Source of the DNA: Paraburkholderia aromaticivorans | GTDB taxonomy: Bacteria > Pseudomonadota > Gammaproteobacteria > Burkholderiales > Burkholderiaceae | Length of the DNA: 64,000 nt | Assembly (NCBI RefSeq): GCF_012689525.1 | Contig: NZ_CP051514.1 | Span: 1,302,001 to 1,366,000 of the forward strand | Direction of reading: 5' to 3' | Part shown: positions 8,886-17,106 of the stretch, one piece after another | Layout of the letters: each line of letters opens with the position of its first letter | How positions within the stretch are numbered: the first letter of the stretch is position 1 | Made by a program: the position numbers and the translations under genes | The notes under the pieces: model-generated | Databases searched by the model: none | What the model saw: the letters and a program-made list of their open reading frames with translations, nothing else | What the model was told of the DNA's origin: nothing

Positions 8886-8934
8886 TTGATATGAGTCAAT
8901 CGCGCGGGCGGCACTGACCCTACACTGAACTCAG
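8886..8934 (+). promoter_or_regulatory. Class II FNR-type promoter of the cytochrome c gene
   Basis: The box TTGAT-ATGA-GTCAA (8886-8899) is centred at 8892.5. The -10-like TACACT is at 8921-8926, which puts the expected start at about 8934, 41.5 bases from the box centre. That is the classical spacing for FNR activation. The cytochrome c start codon follows 23 bases later. Confidence 0.72.
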
Positions 8935-8956
8935 CACCTGTACTGGAGTGTGTCTC

Positions 8957-9295
8957 GTGAATGCCCCGCACCTGCACTACCTCACTGTAAGAGCACTTGC
9001 GCTGCTGCTGGCAAGCGGCTCAGCGCTTGCCCAGTCCGAACCGACCGCGCTAGTCGATCAACAACATTGCATGTTCTGCCATACCCGAGACGCGCCTTTC
9101 CTCGCGCCTTCGTTCCAACAGATTGCGGACCGTTATCGCGACGTGCCAAACGCCAGCGTGATGCTCGAGCACAAGCTGCGACTCGGCGGCAAGGCCCACT
9201 GGGGCGACATGTCAATGCCGCTGCCCGCGGATCGCGGCGGTCCGTTGACACCAGAAGATGCTCACACGTTGGTCCAGTGGGTTTTGAGTCAATAG
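8957..9295 (+). CDS. Secreted class I cytochrome c
   Basis: A 112-residue protein with a signal peptide (residues 1 to about 25, cleavage after ALA) and one covalent haem site C38-M-F-C41-H42. Met87 in DMSMPLP is a likely distal ligand (Met85 is the alternative). The fold resembles small c551/c5-type electron carriers that act in the periplasm. I chose GTG 8957 because GGAG ends eight bases before it; an earlier GTG at 8948 overlaps that site. The FNR-type promoter 20-70 bases upstream suggests service in a low-oxygen respiratory chain. Confidence 0.88.
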   Translation: MNAPHLHYLTVRALALLLASGSALAQSEPTALVDQQHCMFCHTRDAPFLAPSFQQIADRYRDVPNASVMLEHKLRLGGKAHWGDMSMPLPADRGGPLTPEDAHTLVQWVLSQ

Positions 9296-9341
9296 CCACC
9301 CAGTTCGTTTGCACATGTTCCTGGAATGTACGGAGAACCTC

Positions 9342-9716
9342 ATGCGCCTCACCATCCATCTCGACACGTTCGATCGTGTCAATCCGATGGCATTCGCCAT
9401 CCTGTGGCTCGACAATGAAACACGTCAATGGTCACGCGAGGGGCATATGGGGCTCGAACTGCCCGAATGGGGCGCCTTGCACGTCGATTGCGGCAACACG
9501 CTCATCTGCGGACCGCACGATTCGACGCCCTGCTGCGTACTTGAAGGGCTCGATCTGAACGTCACGTCCGGGCCATTCGAGGGCGAAACCGGACGCGCAC
9601 AATGGTGCTCCGATGCGGGCAGATCGCTGATGGCAGGCCATTGGCACGTGCAATGTGTCGACAACGAGAACACGGAGCCGGAAGACGGCATCTTCGCCGC
9701 CGACGACAACCCGTGA
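9342..9716 (+). CDS. Hypothetical protein in the FNR cluster
   Basis: A 124-residue acidic protein starting MRLTIHLDTFDRVNPMAF. ATG 9342 has GGAG six bases upstream; an in-frame ATG at 9309 has none. It contains six cysteines (for example CGNTLICG and TPCCVLEG), no signal peptide and no membrane helix. I do not recognise a family. It lies 46 bases after the cytochrome c gene on the same strand, so it is probably co-transcribed with it and with the next unknown gene. Confidence 0.7.
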   Translation: MRLTIHLDTFDRVNPMAFAILWLDNETRQWSREGHMGLELPEWGALHVDCGNTLICGPHDSTPCCVLEGLDLNVTSGPFEGETGRAQWCSDAGRSLMAGHWHVQCVDNENTEPEDGIFAADDNP

Positions 9717-9752
9717 GGCTTGTCGACACTGCCACCGGTATGAGGTGCTACT

Positions 9753-10229
9753 GTGGGAATGACTGTCAATCTTGACGGCGTGCGTCACGCGTATGGACTC
9801 TGCTTCGTGCGCGCTCCCTGGGCCTATTTCACGCGTATGACGCTCGACCAGCAATGGGGCGATGGCTGGGAACGCGTGCCTTATGAACAGCACGCCGGCC
9901 CCCCTTATACCAACAGTCCCGAGCAGATCCTGACCGTCGCCTTCGATGGTCCGCTGTATACGCCCGATCTCGGCTACGACGGCAAGGAGCGCAGTGTCAA
10001 CGAAATCAATCGCGGCGAGATGCCCTGGCTGCGTACACAAAGTTTTGTCGGCAATGCACCGATTCACATCATGGCGGGCATCACGCTCGAGTCATTTGTG
10101 GAGCAGGTCGAACTCGCGGGCGGCCACGTGTTTGCGCCGCTCGGCTGGGGCGCTTTGCGGCTCGAACCGAGTGAGCGCGCGGCGTCATCAGATACGCCGG
10201 CTCGGGCATGCGGCACGGTCAAAGCCTGA
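9753..10229 (+). CDS. Hypothetical protein in the FNR cluster
   Basis: A 158-residue protein rich in aromatic residues (ALRFVRAPWAYF-like CFVRAPWAYFTRM, NRGEMPWLRTQSF). The GTG start at 9753 has GAGG seven bases upstream. There is no signal peptide or membrane helix, and I do not recognise a family. It is 36 bases downstream of the preceding unknown gene and likely shares its transcript. An IS6-family element begins 30 bases after its stop, so any further operon genes may have been lost. Confidence 0.68.
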   Translation: MGMTVNLDGVRHAYGLCFVRAPWAYFTRMTLDQQWGDGWERVPYEQHAGPPYTNSPEQILTVAFDGPLYTPDLGYDGKERSVNEINRGEMPWLRTQSFVGNAPIHIMAGITLESFVEQVELAGGHVFAPLGWGALRLEPSERAASSDTPARACGTVKA

Positions 10230-10259
10230 AGCGGGCAACAACACCGACGTAGGCACGCG

Positions 10260-11102
10260 GGCTCTGGCGCAAATAGCGCGGGGGCGAATCGGTTAAGGTG
10301 TCGGTCTGAACGAATTGAGAACCGCCGATGAGTAAGCTGAAGAGTCTGGAGGAACTGCTCGCGGGCCGTCATTTTGACCGCGATGTGATCATTCTGGGTG
10401 TTCGCTGGTACCTGCGCTACAAGCTTAGCCTGCGCGATCTGGTCGAAATGATGGCGGAACGGGGTCTGTCGCTGGCGCACACGACGATCCTTCGCTGGGT
10501 GCGTCGCTTTGCGCCGGAATTCGTCAAACGGTGGAACCGCTTTTGCAGGTCCACCGGCCAGTCGTGGCGTGTCGACGAGACTTACCTCAAGCTGCGCGGC
10601 AAGTGGGTCTATCTTTATTGGGCGGTGGATCGGGCTGGTCAGACGGTCGACTTCATGCTCAGCGCCAGGCGCGGCGTGAAGGCGGCAAAGGCGTTTTTCA
10701 GGAAGGCAATCAAACATCAAGGCCAGCCACTGAAGACTATCATGCTCGTTGGCTACGCCGCCTCGCACCGCGCCGTGCGCGAAATGAAGGCCGATGGCTT
10801 GCTGCCGGAGGACACGAAGGTCCGATCCTCGAAATATCTCAATAATATGGTCGAGCAGGACCACCGCAACATCAAGTCCCGGACGAAAGTCATGCTCGGC
10901 TTCAAACGTTTCCGGAACGCGGCGATCACTCTCTCCGGTATTGAACTGGTACAGCGTATTCGCAAGGGCCAATTCAGCCTCGCGAAACTCCGCCTCAAAG
11001 ATACCGCTGCGCCCGCAGTCAGGGTGGCCGTCCTGTCTGCCTGATCAGGTGTCCTTTATATAACAAAATATCTCGTCCATATCGCCTATTTGCACCAGAG
11101 CC
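10260..11102 (+). mobile_element. IS6-family insertion sequence, 843 bp, copy 1
   Basis: The ends are 17-base inverted repeats differing at one position: GGCTCTGGCGCAAATAG at 10260-10276 and the complement of GGCTCTGGTGCAAATAG at 11086-11102. The element contains one DDE transposase. The eight bases on each side (GGCACGCG and TATGGTAG) differ, so there is no target duplication. That suggests a deletion next to the element or cointegrate resolution after insertion. Confidence 0.9.
10328..11044 (+). CDS. IS6-family transposase with a mutated catalytic Asp
   Basis: A 238-residue IS26-like transposase. The first catalytic Asp ([10 protein letters not shown]) and the Glu (NNMVEQDHR) are present. 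The second Asp, in the block that reads TLDGYAASH in the copy at 34279-34761, is Val here ([10 protein letters not shown], codon GTT for GAT). [11 protein letters not shown] in place of [10 protein letters not shown] is a further change. The element is therefore probably unable to move by itself. A helix-turn-helix lies at the N-terminus ([14 protein letters not shown]). Confidence 0.9.
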   Translation: MSKLKSLEELLAGRHFDRDVIILGVRWYLRYKLSLRDLVEMMAERGLSLAHTTILRWVRRFAPEFVKRWNRFCRSTGQSWRVDETYLKLRGKWVYLYWAVDRAGQTVDFMLSARRGVKAAKAFFRKAIKHQGQPLKTIMLVGYAASHRAVREMKADGLLPEDTKVRSSKYLNNMVEQDHRNIKSRTKVMLGFKRFRNAAITLSGIELVQRIRKGQFSLAKLRLKDTAAPAVRVAVLSA

Positions 11103-11216
11103 TATGGTAGCGCCTTTCCCGGTCGACCGCTGAACGTCGTGAGCACGTTGACCGAACTGGAGCCGATCAACCCGAACTCGCAAAACAGCGCGCGTGACCT
11201 TTCGTGGCAGCACTAA
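11103..11216 (+). pseudogene. C-terminal remnant of an unidentified gene cut by the IS6 element
   Basis: From the right end of the insertion sequence a frame stays open for 37 codons, ending NSARDLSWQH and TAA at 11214. Its codon use looks coding. The upstream part is not found on the other side of the element, which fits a deletion. No family could be assigned. Confidence 0.4.
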
Positions 11217-11272
11217 GAAACGCGCACCGGCGGCGCTCGACGCATCCGAAGCAACGATAAGCAGGAGACAGC

Positions 11273-12508
11273 ATGTGGTACGCGTGGCTGGACGCAGAAC
11301 GCAACCTGATGCAGATGCTCAGTGAGTGGGCGACACGCGCTCAAAGTGGCAGCGCACCGGCGCAATCGCGAGATTCACGGGTGGCCGCAGCCGGTTGGGA
11401 CTGGATATACCGTCTGATTCAACCGCCTCTGGAGCCACCGCCTTTCGGCATTTCGACCGTTCAGATCGCTGGCGAGGAAGTGCCAATCGTCGAACAGGTG
11501 GTCGATAGCACGCTGTTTTGCGCACTGCGCAAGTTCACGCGCGCACAGCCCTCTGCCGCGTCGACAACTACGCTCCGCGCTCCGGTGGCTCCGGAGATAT
11601 TTCTCTGTGCGCCGCTCGCCGGGCACCACGCCGTCATGTTGCGAGAAACCGTTGAAACACTGCTGCAGGACGGCAACGTGTACGTCACCGACTGGGCCGA
11701 CGCACGCGACGTGCCGGTTGCAGCAGGTTCATTCGGACTCGACGACTACGTTCTCGCCATCCAGCGCTTTCTGCGCACCGCGGGCAGTGTCAGCCTGCAT
11801 GTCGTTGCGGTCTGCCAGGCAACCGGACCCACGCTTGCGGCGACAGCAATCTCGGCGAGCGCGGGCGAAGCTCCTCCGCGCAGCGTGACTCTGATGGGAG
11901 GACCTATCGACGCTCGTCTCAATCCGACCGCGATCGACCGGTTTGCTCAAACCCATAGCCGCGACTGGTTTCGCACCACGGTGATCGACACAGTCCCGTC
12001 CCCCCACCCTGGCGCCGGACGCCGCGTGTATCCCGGGTTCGTCCAGCATGCAGCGATCGTCGCCGCGCACCCCCATCGCCAATGGGCACTCGAATCCCGC
12101 TACTGGGCGAGCCTGTGTTCGGGCGATGCACAAGCGATCGCCGGTGATTTGCGGCGGCTTAACGAGTATTCCGCGGTACTCGACATGGCCGAAGACTACT
12201 TTCTCGACACGATTCGCGTGTCGTTTCAGGAACACAGGCTTGCCTGCGGAACCTGGAAGGTCGGCACGAATCCCGTCCGGCCGCAGGATCTCTCGTCTAC
12301 GGCGTTGTGCACCGTTGAGGGCGCTCGCGATGACATCACCGGAGCCGGTCAAACCCATGCTGCGCAGACACTCTGCAGCGCGGTCCCGGCGGCCCGGCGG
12401 CAAATGTTGACGATCGCGGATTGCGACCACTATGACCTGTTCACCGGACCGAGATGGCAGGAGGTCATCCACCCTGCACTCGCCGCTTTCTGGCGCGCTT
12501 CCGGCTAG
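11273..12508 (+). CDS. phaZ: Intracellular polyhydroxyalkanoate depolymerase
   Basis: A 411-residue alpha/beta-hydrolase of the intracellular PHB depolymerase family. The nucleophile elbow is a cysteine type, VVAVCQATGPTLAA (VCQPT in Ralstonia PhaZ). The C-terminal PHB_depo_C region has VEGARDDITGAGQT and ends IADCDHYDLFTG, with the catalytic His. The ATG is preceded by GCAGGAGA. The enzyme breaks down storage polyester granules in the cytoplasm, a use of carbon and reducing power that fits a dormancy cluster. The gene directly follows the IS6 element and a gene remnant, so its original promoter may have been altered. Confidence 0.88.
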   Translation: MWYAWLDAERNLMQMLSEWATRAQSGSAPAQSRDSRVAAAGWDWIYRLIQPPLEPPPFGISTVQIAGEEVPIVEQVVDSTLFCALRKFTRAQPSAASTTTLRAPVAPEIFLCAPLAGHHAVMLRETVETLLQDGNVYVTDWADARDVPVAAGSFGLDDYVLAIQRFLRTAGSVSLHVVAVCQATGPTLAATAISASAGEAPPRSVTLMGGPIDARLNPTAIDRFAQTHSRDWFRTTVIDTVPSPHPGAGRRVYPGFVQHAAIVAAHPHRQWALESRYWASLCSGDAQAIAGDLRRLNEYSAVLDMAEDYFLDTIRVSFQEHRLACGTWKVGTNPVRPQDLSSTALCTVEGARDDITGAGQTHAAQTLCSAVPAARRQMLTIADCDHYDLFTGPRWQEVIHPALAAFWRASG

Positions 12509-12554
12509 CCGTGCTTACGCGCTCTGCAGACAAGGATATGGCAGCAGAGCGATA

Positions 12555-14807
12555 TCAATGTCGCGAACGCGCCACCGCCGCGAGCGCTGCCTGATAGCCG
12601 CGCTCCTGCAACTGCTGCACGGTGGTCGTCGAAAAGTCGTAGTCCCGCGCGAACGAGGTTGACGCTCCCTCGCACAATTCGATTCTTGAGACGTGGATCG
12701 GCACGCGGTTTCCCATCAAGCGGATGTAACGCGGATTCTGGCGGATCCGCCGGGCCTCAAGCGGATCGACATGGCGCAGGATGTCCTGAACCAGTTCGCT
12801 GAAATCGTTCGCGTATTCCTCGAAACGCAGGTCGTTGCGCACGCGATCCGTATAGACAATCTCATCCCGCCTTAGCATAACTTCGAGGAGGTTGGCAGGC
12901 ATCGCCCTCCTACCGGAAAACAGGTCGACCGCGAATACGCGCTTGCCGATTGAGCCGCATCGCTCGATCACGAGATCGAGCGGTGAATTGCTCACAATCC
13001 CGCCATCCCAGTACTGCTTGTCGTCGACCGTCGTCCAGGGCAAACCGGGCGGCAGACTTCCACTGGCGAGCAGATGCTGCGGCGTCAGCCGGTCGACGTA
13101 ACTGTCGAAAATGCGCCGTTCTCCCGTTGCCACATCCACTGCGCTCAGCAACAGGCGCACCGGACTTTGGCCAAGCGACTCGAAATCCACGTAGCGCGTG
13201 ATCAGCCGGGTAATCGGCGCCGGGTCGTAGAAACTGGTCCACCACGGAACGAATGCCTCCCGGCCGATCTGCGAGTTCCACCAGCGCGGCTGAAAAAAGT
13301 TGGGCACGCCCATGCACAGCACGTACCATGACAACAGCGCCTGATGAATGCACGGATCGGGCATGGCCGGCAGCGCGATCGAGAGTTCGCGCCAGAATTC
13401 GGCAAGGGGCGCCGCCGCATTGCCCGGATGGCTCGCGACGATCGCACCGTTGAACGCGCCGATCGACACCGCCGCCACGACGTCCGGATGCACCCCGCGC
13501 TCCTCGAGTCCGCGCACCGCACCGCATTCAAACGCGCCGAGTGCACCGCCGCCCTGCAGGATCAGCACGGTTTGCGACGGCAGCGTATCGAGCAGGAACG
13601 CCTCATCGCGCAGGCGCGCCTTCGACGCATGCAGGTTGACCCGCCGCCGAATCAGTTCTTCGGCCGCCGCGGTTTCTTCCGCGGTGCGGCCCACCGAGAA
13701 CATCGCCTGCAACACGTCGTTTTTCAGATAGAGCAGCGAGTAGCAGTGTGAGTCAAGCGTTCCCCGCTCGACCGTCTGCGTGATGTCTTCCGCGCGGCCG
13801 AGAAAATTGTATGAAACGTCGAACACATCGCCATAGAACATCGACACGTCCCGGTACGGAAAACTTCCGCCCACCATATTGCGCGCGGCGACCCGTCCCT
13901 GCCGGATCGCGTTGTCCCAATGCTCGATGCGCCGGCGCACGCCAAATACCGCATCGGGGAAACTCGCCACATCGCCAGCGGCGAACACGTCGGGGTCGCT
14001 CGTGCGCAAGAACTCGTCGGCAACGATGCCGCCTTCGAGCACGAGGCCACTGTCGCGCAGAAACTCGCAGTTAGGCGTGACACCGATCGCCACCACCACG
14101 AGGTCGCATAGCATCGATTCGCCGCGGTCGGTCATGACCGCTTCGACGGCACCGCTCCCCACAAACTCGCGAATGCTCCGATCGAGCAGCACTTCGATGC
14201 CCCGCTCAACGCATCGATGCATGAAGTAGTCTGACAGGATTTGCGTGCCTAGCAGCGGTAAAACCCGCCGGCCACGCTCGATCACCGTGACGTTCAACCC
14301 TAGCGTCCGAAGAGATGCCGCCACCTCCAGTCCGATAAAACTCGCACCGAGTACCACGGCGCGCCCGGCACCTGCGGCGGCTTCGCGAATCGCCGCAGCG
14401 TCGGCGACGCTATGCAGACAATGGACCCCGCGCAGCGTCGCGTTCGGCAAATCCGGCACGCGCGCGGATGCCCCGGTGGCGATCAGCAACTTACGGTAGT
14501 GGAATGCGCGCGCGTCGGAGGTATGCACGGTGTGGGCGGCGAGGTTGACGCTGACGGCGCGCGCGCCGAGGAGAAGCTCGATGTGGCGCTCCGCGTAGAA
14601 CCCCGGCGCATGAATCGCCATCTGTGATGCGTCAAGGGTGCCGCCGAGGAACCCTTTTGTCAGTTGCGGGCGCTGATAAGGCGCGAGCATCTCACCGCAC
14701 AAGATCGCAATTCTGGCCACCGCGTCTTCGCTGCGCAGCACACGAGCCGCAGTTGCGCTGGTCGCGCCCCCACCAAGCAGCAGATAGTCGATATTGCGCG
14801 TCGTCAT
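12555..14807 (-). CDS. Fusion of FAD/NAD(P)H oxidoreductase and patatin-like phospholipase
   Basis: A 750-residue two-part protein. Residues 1 to about 405 form a ferredoxin/rubredoxin reductase-like flavoprotein: FAD motif YLLLGGGATSATAA, NAD motif VVLGASFIGLEVAA, second FAD motif VFAAGDVASFPD, and a reductase C-terminal domain. Residues from about 415 to 750 form a patatin-like lipase: oxyanion loop LQGGGALGAFECG, nucleophile AVSIGAFNGA and catalytic Asp WDGGIVSN. The join (LRDEAFLLDTLPSQTVLIL) is in one uninterrupted frame. It may link membrane-lipid hydrolysis to electron transfer, but the function is not known. It is convergent with phaZ. The ribosome site is weak (GGGGC). Confidence 0.88.
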   Translation of the reverse strand: MTTRNIDYLLLGGGATSATAARVLRSEDAVARIAILCGEMLAPYQRPQLTKGFLGGTLDASQMAIHAPGFYAERHIELLLGARAVSVNLAAHTVHTSDARAFHYRKLLIATGASARVPDLPNATLRGVHCLHSVADAAAIREAAAGAGRAVVLGASFIGLEVAASLRTLGLNVTVIERGRRVLPLLGTQILSDYFMHRCVERGIEVLLDRSIREFVGSGAVEAVMTDRGESMLCDLVVVAIGVTPNCEFLRDSGLVLEGGIVADEFLRTSDPDVFAAGDVASFPDAVFGVRRRIEHWDNAIRQGRVAARNMVGGSFPYRDVSMFYGDVFDVSYNFLGRAEDITQTVERGTLDSHCYSLLYLKNDVLQAMFSVGRTAEETAAAEELIRRRVNLHASKARLRDEAFLLDTLPSQTVLILQGGGALGAFECGAVRGLEERGVHPDVVAAVSIGAFNGAIVASHPGNAAAPLAEFWRELSIALPAMPDPCIHQALLSWYVLCMGVPNFFQPRWWNSQIGREAFVPWWTSFYDPAPITRLITRYVDFESLGQSPVRLLLSAVDVATGERRIFDSYVDRLTPQHLLASGSLPPGLPWTTVDDKQYWDGGIVSNSPLDLVIERCGSIGKRVFAVDLFSGRRAMPANLLEVMLRRDEIVYTDRVRNDLRFEEYANDFSELVQDILRHVDPLEARRIRQNPRYIRLMGNRVPIHVSRIELCEGASTSFARDYDFSTTTVQQLQERGYQAALAAVARSRH

Positions 14808-15236
14808 CCAGGATGCCCCGTGTAACTTTCAGCATTGCTCACTGCCGTTATCCGGCTCGTCCCGCGCTCTGGCTAGCCGCTTGACGACGTCGACGTCAAG
14901 CCTCAAGGGGCGGCACAAAGAACGCGCTGTGGCAGCGCTGCCTCTTGCGAGCGATGCCAACCGAGTGAAGTCCTGCCTAACCCGCATGCTCCTATCGCAA
15001 CAGCCATCGCGCCCACCCTTAAAGCCGCCTCTCGACCGGTGCCTCCCATTTTGTGCAAACTCGCCGCCCTGTGGACTGGCATCTTGCCGAGCCGGGTGCC
15101 CCTTTGCGCGAAACGGCGCCTGCCGGATGATTTCTCGACCCACGCGTGCCTGATTCCGACTTACCGCGGATACGCCGTTCCGGCACAGCCGTCGACGTAC
15201 GTCGAAACATGGCCAGCGGCAGCACGAGTTTCGGGC
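14808..15236. other. Intergenic stretch, nothing recognised
   Basis: Several short frames are open on both strands, but none has a ribosome site, domain or consistent codon bias. A loose inverted repeat, CTTGACG / CGTCAAG, lies at 14880-14900; its arms are too far apart for an FNR box. Confidence 0.5.
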
Positions 15237-15506
15237 CTAGACCTTGAGCGACTTCGACATCTTCAGCTCAATCCACACCATGCCTTCACGCAAACCAGCG
15301 AGAACCGCTTCGCGCTCGGTCGCAAAAATGCTGCTGTGTTTGAATTCATGCTCAAACGGACCTTCTGGCGCACTGTGGTGGATGTGGATCCGGCAGTCGA
15401 AGCCGCCAACCGCCTGGTTCGTTTCTACCGAAACCGACCAGTCACCTTCGCAAACATCACTCGATACGTTGATGACAATTACCTCGCTGCGATATTGATC
15501 GATACA
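15237..15506 (-). CDS. Conserved small protein, start codon unclear
   Basis: On the minus strand a 90-codon frame between TGA (15507-15509) and TAG (15237-15239) reads convincingly as protein: RSEVIVINVSSDVCEGDWSV, then a histidine-rich IHIHHSAPEGPFEHEF, ending LREGMVWIELKMSKSLKV. No ATG or GTG lies before this sequence, so the N-terminus is either started at a rare codon or damaged. The opposite strand also has a 200-codon open frame, but it lacks protein-like features and I treat it as a shadow. It may belong to the same low-oxygen cluster. Confidence 0.55.
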   Translation of the reverse strand, partial: CIDQYRSEVIVINVSSDVCEGDWSVSVETNQAVGGFDCRIHIHHSAPEGPFEHEFKHSSIFATEREAVLAGLREGMVWIELKMSKSLKV

Positions 15507-16583
15507 TCATGGTGGCTGGACACAACTCGCGCGACAGGATATCGCCCGCATAACATTCAGGCCCCGGGTTATGCCCTATTTACCCAGATCGATGCCAATT
15601 GCTCAGATGTGAATCAGCGACGCTCTGATCCCCACCCGTAGTGCGTCGACCTGATGTGACAACAGGCTTGCCGCTTTCATACCCAAGCTCCTCGATTTCG
15701 CCATCCCCCCTATTCACCTTGCGTCTCCATCTTGCCATCGCTTCTCACCAGCCGAGTGATGTGAATCAAGGTTTCATCGTAGTGCCGTGCTGCCACGAGT
15801 GGGCCGCTCCGAAAACAATGAACCGGAACGCAATTGCATAGATAAATGAGATGGTCGACGTCTTGATGGACGAATCCCGCCATCGCCGTGACCCGGGATG
15901 CGGATGAACTGGGATAAACCGCCTCATCAGCGCACTTCCTATTGCTCCTGGCGGTTACCTCGCATTTAGCGATACAAGAGCGCAGGCATGGCCAGCTCAT
16001 TTTGAATCGGATGGGATCAACACCCGGAGGGGAACGTAGCGCATGCAGTTTCTTCTCAACCTGGCGGGCAACGTCGCTGCCCGCAAACCGCGCGAGCAAC
16101 AGGTAACGTGCTGGACCCAAATCCTGAAGCTGTTAGTCCCTTGATCAGCGTCAATGTGAAGAAAGTTAAGCGTGACACCCTCGTTCATGGACGATTGGAA
16201 TGCAGACACACGAGAAGGCCACAACCTTCATTCGTTAGACGATTTTATTCAATCAGGCACACTCCTGGTCATAGGCACGCGTCGCGAACGGAGATGTTCA
16301 GCGAATCGATTTGCGGTCCAATCTAACGTCGCTCACCGCCTTCGCCCTGAAGCTGTTGTCCGAAGCAGAGTATTCGTGTTCGTTCCAAACCACCCGATGC
16401 GAGGCCATTGCGTACCACCCACCATGCCGATGACACGGTTATGCCAGCGTGGATGTCTGAAGCCCTGGTCAATTCGAGTCGACGTATCGAAAAATCAGGA
16501 GCTTAGAGTGAAAGTCAATGAGATCCATAGTCCACGCTAACGCGCCCCGGTTTCTTGCGCCACCTATCGGTGGCACGCGTCTA
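15507..16583. other. Long stretch without a convincing gene
   Basis: Several frames of 60-137 codons exist on both strands, but none shows a ribosome site plus a recognisable domain. The base composition is more even than in the neighbouring genes. One FNR-type box is present at 16141. It may be decayed cluster DNA. Confidence 0.45.
16141..16154. promoter_or_regulatory. Orphan FNR-type box
   Basis: TTGAT-CAGC-GTCAA fits TTGAY-N4-RTCAA. No good -10 and no clear downstream gene were found in either direction, so it may be left over from a lost target gene or may drive an unrecognised small transcript. Confidence 0.45.
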
Positions 16584-16756
16584 TCACCACAGTCGCATCT
16601 GATCTAGCCGCTGATCTTCCTGCTCCTGATGCTTGATGTACTCGCGAATCAGCTGCTCGTCTCGTCCCACCGTGGACACAAAATACCCACGCGCCCAGAA
16701 ATGTTGACCCACGAAGTTCTGCTTGCGCTCGCCATATACCCGAGCCCGGTGGATCG
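16584..16756 (-). pseudogene. IS200/IS605-family TnpA, C-terminal fragment
   Basis: The frame reads IHRARVYGERKQNFVGQHFW, ARGYFVSTVGRDEQLIREYI and ends in a glutamate-rich HQEQEDQRLDQMRLW. This is the C-terminal part of an IS200-type Y1 transposase (FWxRGYFVSTVG block). The N-terminus, with its HUH metal site, is missing: the coding sequence stops exactly where the IS6 end begins at 16757. The missing part is not found beyond the other IS6 end, so a deletion accompanied the IS6 insertion. Confidence 0.8.
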
Positions 16757-16812
16757 GGTTTTGTCGCGATAAGGAAGACGAGTCAAACAAATGTCGATAT
16801 GATGAGGACTAC

Positions 16813-16989
16813 TCATGCGACCAAAGAGTAGAACTGTTGGGCGGGAGTTTGCGCGATGCCCCCGTCCTTCATCTGGCCTTTGACGATCATGTGCATGAAC
16901 TCGCTGCCGCCAAGAATGATGCGTGCACAACGAAAATTCTTGAAGCCCAGCATCGGTCGGGTGCGACGCTTGATGGCACGGTGGTCCTG
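16813..16989 (-). pseudogene. IS6 transposase, C-terminal exon after the group II intron
   Basis: The frame reads QDHRAIKRRTRPMLGFKNF, then ARIILGGSEFMHMIVKGQMK, and ends AQQFYSLVA. It continues exactly from the codon for Glu at 26784 once the intron is removed. The 177 bases here and 543 bases upstream sum to 720 (240 codons). If the intron still splices, a complete transposase mRNA could in principle form, but the intron protein is itself broken. Confidence 0.85.
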
Positions 16990-17064
16990 GTCGGGTAGCA
17001 GCAGCGCATTGCTGCGCTGCTGCCCCCTAAGAACCGTACGTGCGCCTTTAGGAGCATACGGCTC
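16990..17064 (-). ncRNA. Group II intron domains V and VI with 3' splice site
   Basis: Positions 17031-17064 read on the minus strand as a classical 34-base domain V, starting GAGCCGTATG (with the catalytic AGC) and ending GTACGGTTC. Domain VI is the hairpin at about 16993-17028 (arms rich in GCAGCAGCGC / GCGCTGCTGC), with an unpaired A near the 3' side as the likely branch point. The intron ends at 16990. Confidence 0.88.
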
Positions 17065-17106
17065 AAGCCTCTGCAAAGGCATCTGTCGACACCCGGTAGT
17101 ACAACT

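Noticed and set aside
10064..10972. 302-codon minus-strand frame
   Set aside because: Antisense to the IS6 transposase and the end of the preceding gene; no domain.
14880..14900. CTTGACG / CGTCAAG inverted repeat as an FNR or CRP site
   Set aside because: The half-sites are separated by nine bases instead of four, so it does not fit the FNR consensus.
15039..15641. 200-codon plus-strand frame
   Set aside because: No ribosome site or family. The opposite strand at 15237-15506 has the more protein-like reading.
15710..16120. 136-codon minus-strand frame near the orphan FNR box
   Set aside because: The start codon lies upstream of the transcription start predicted from the box, and the sequence has no recognisable domain.
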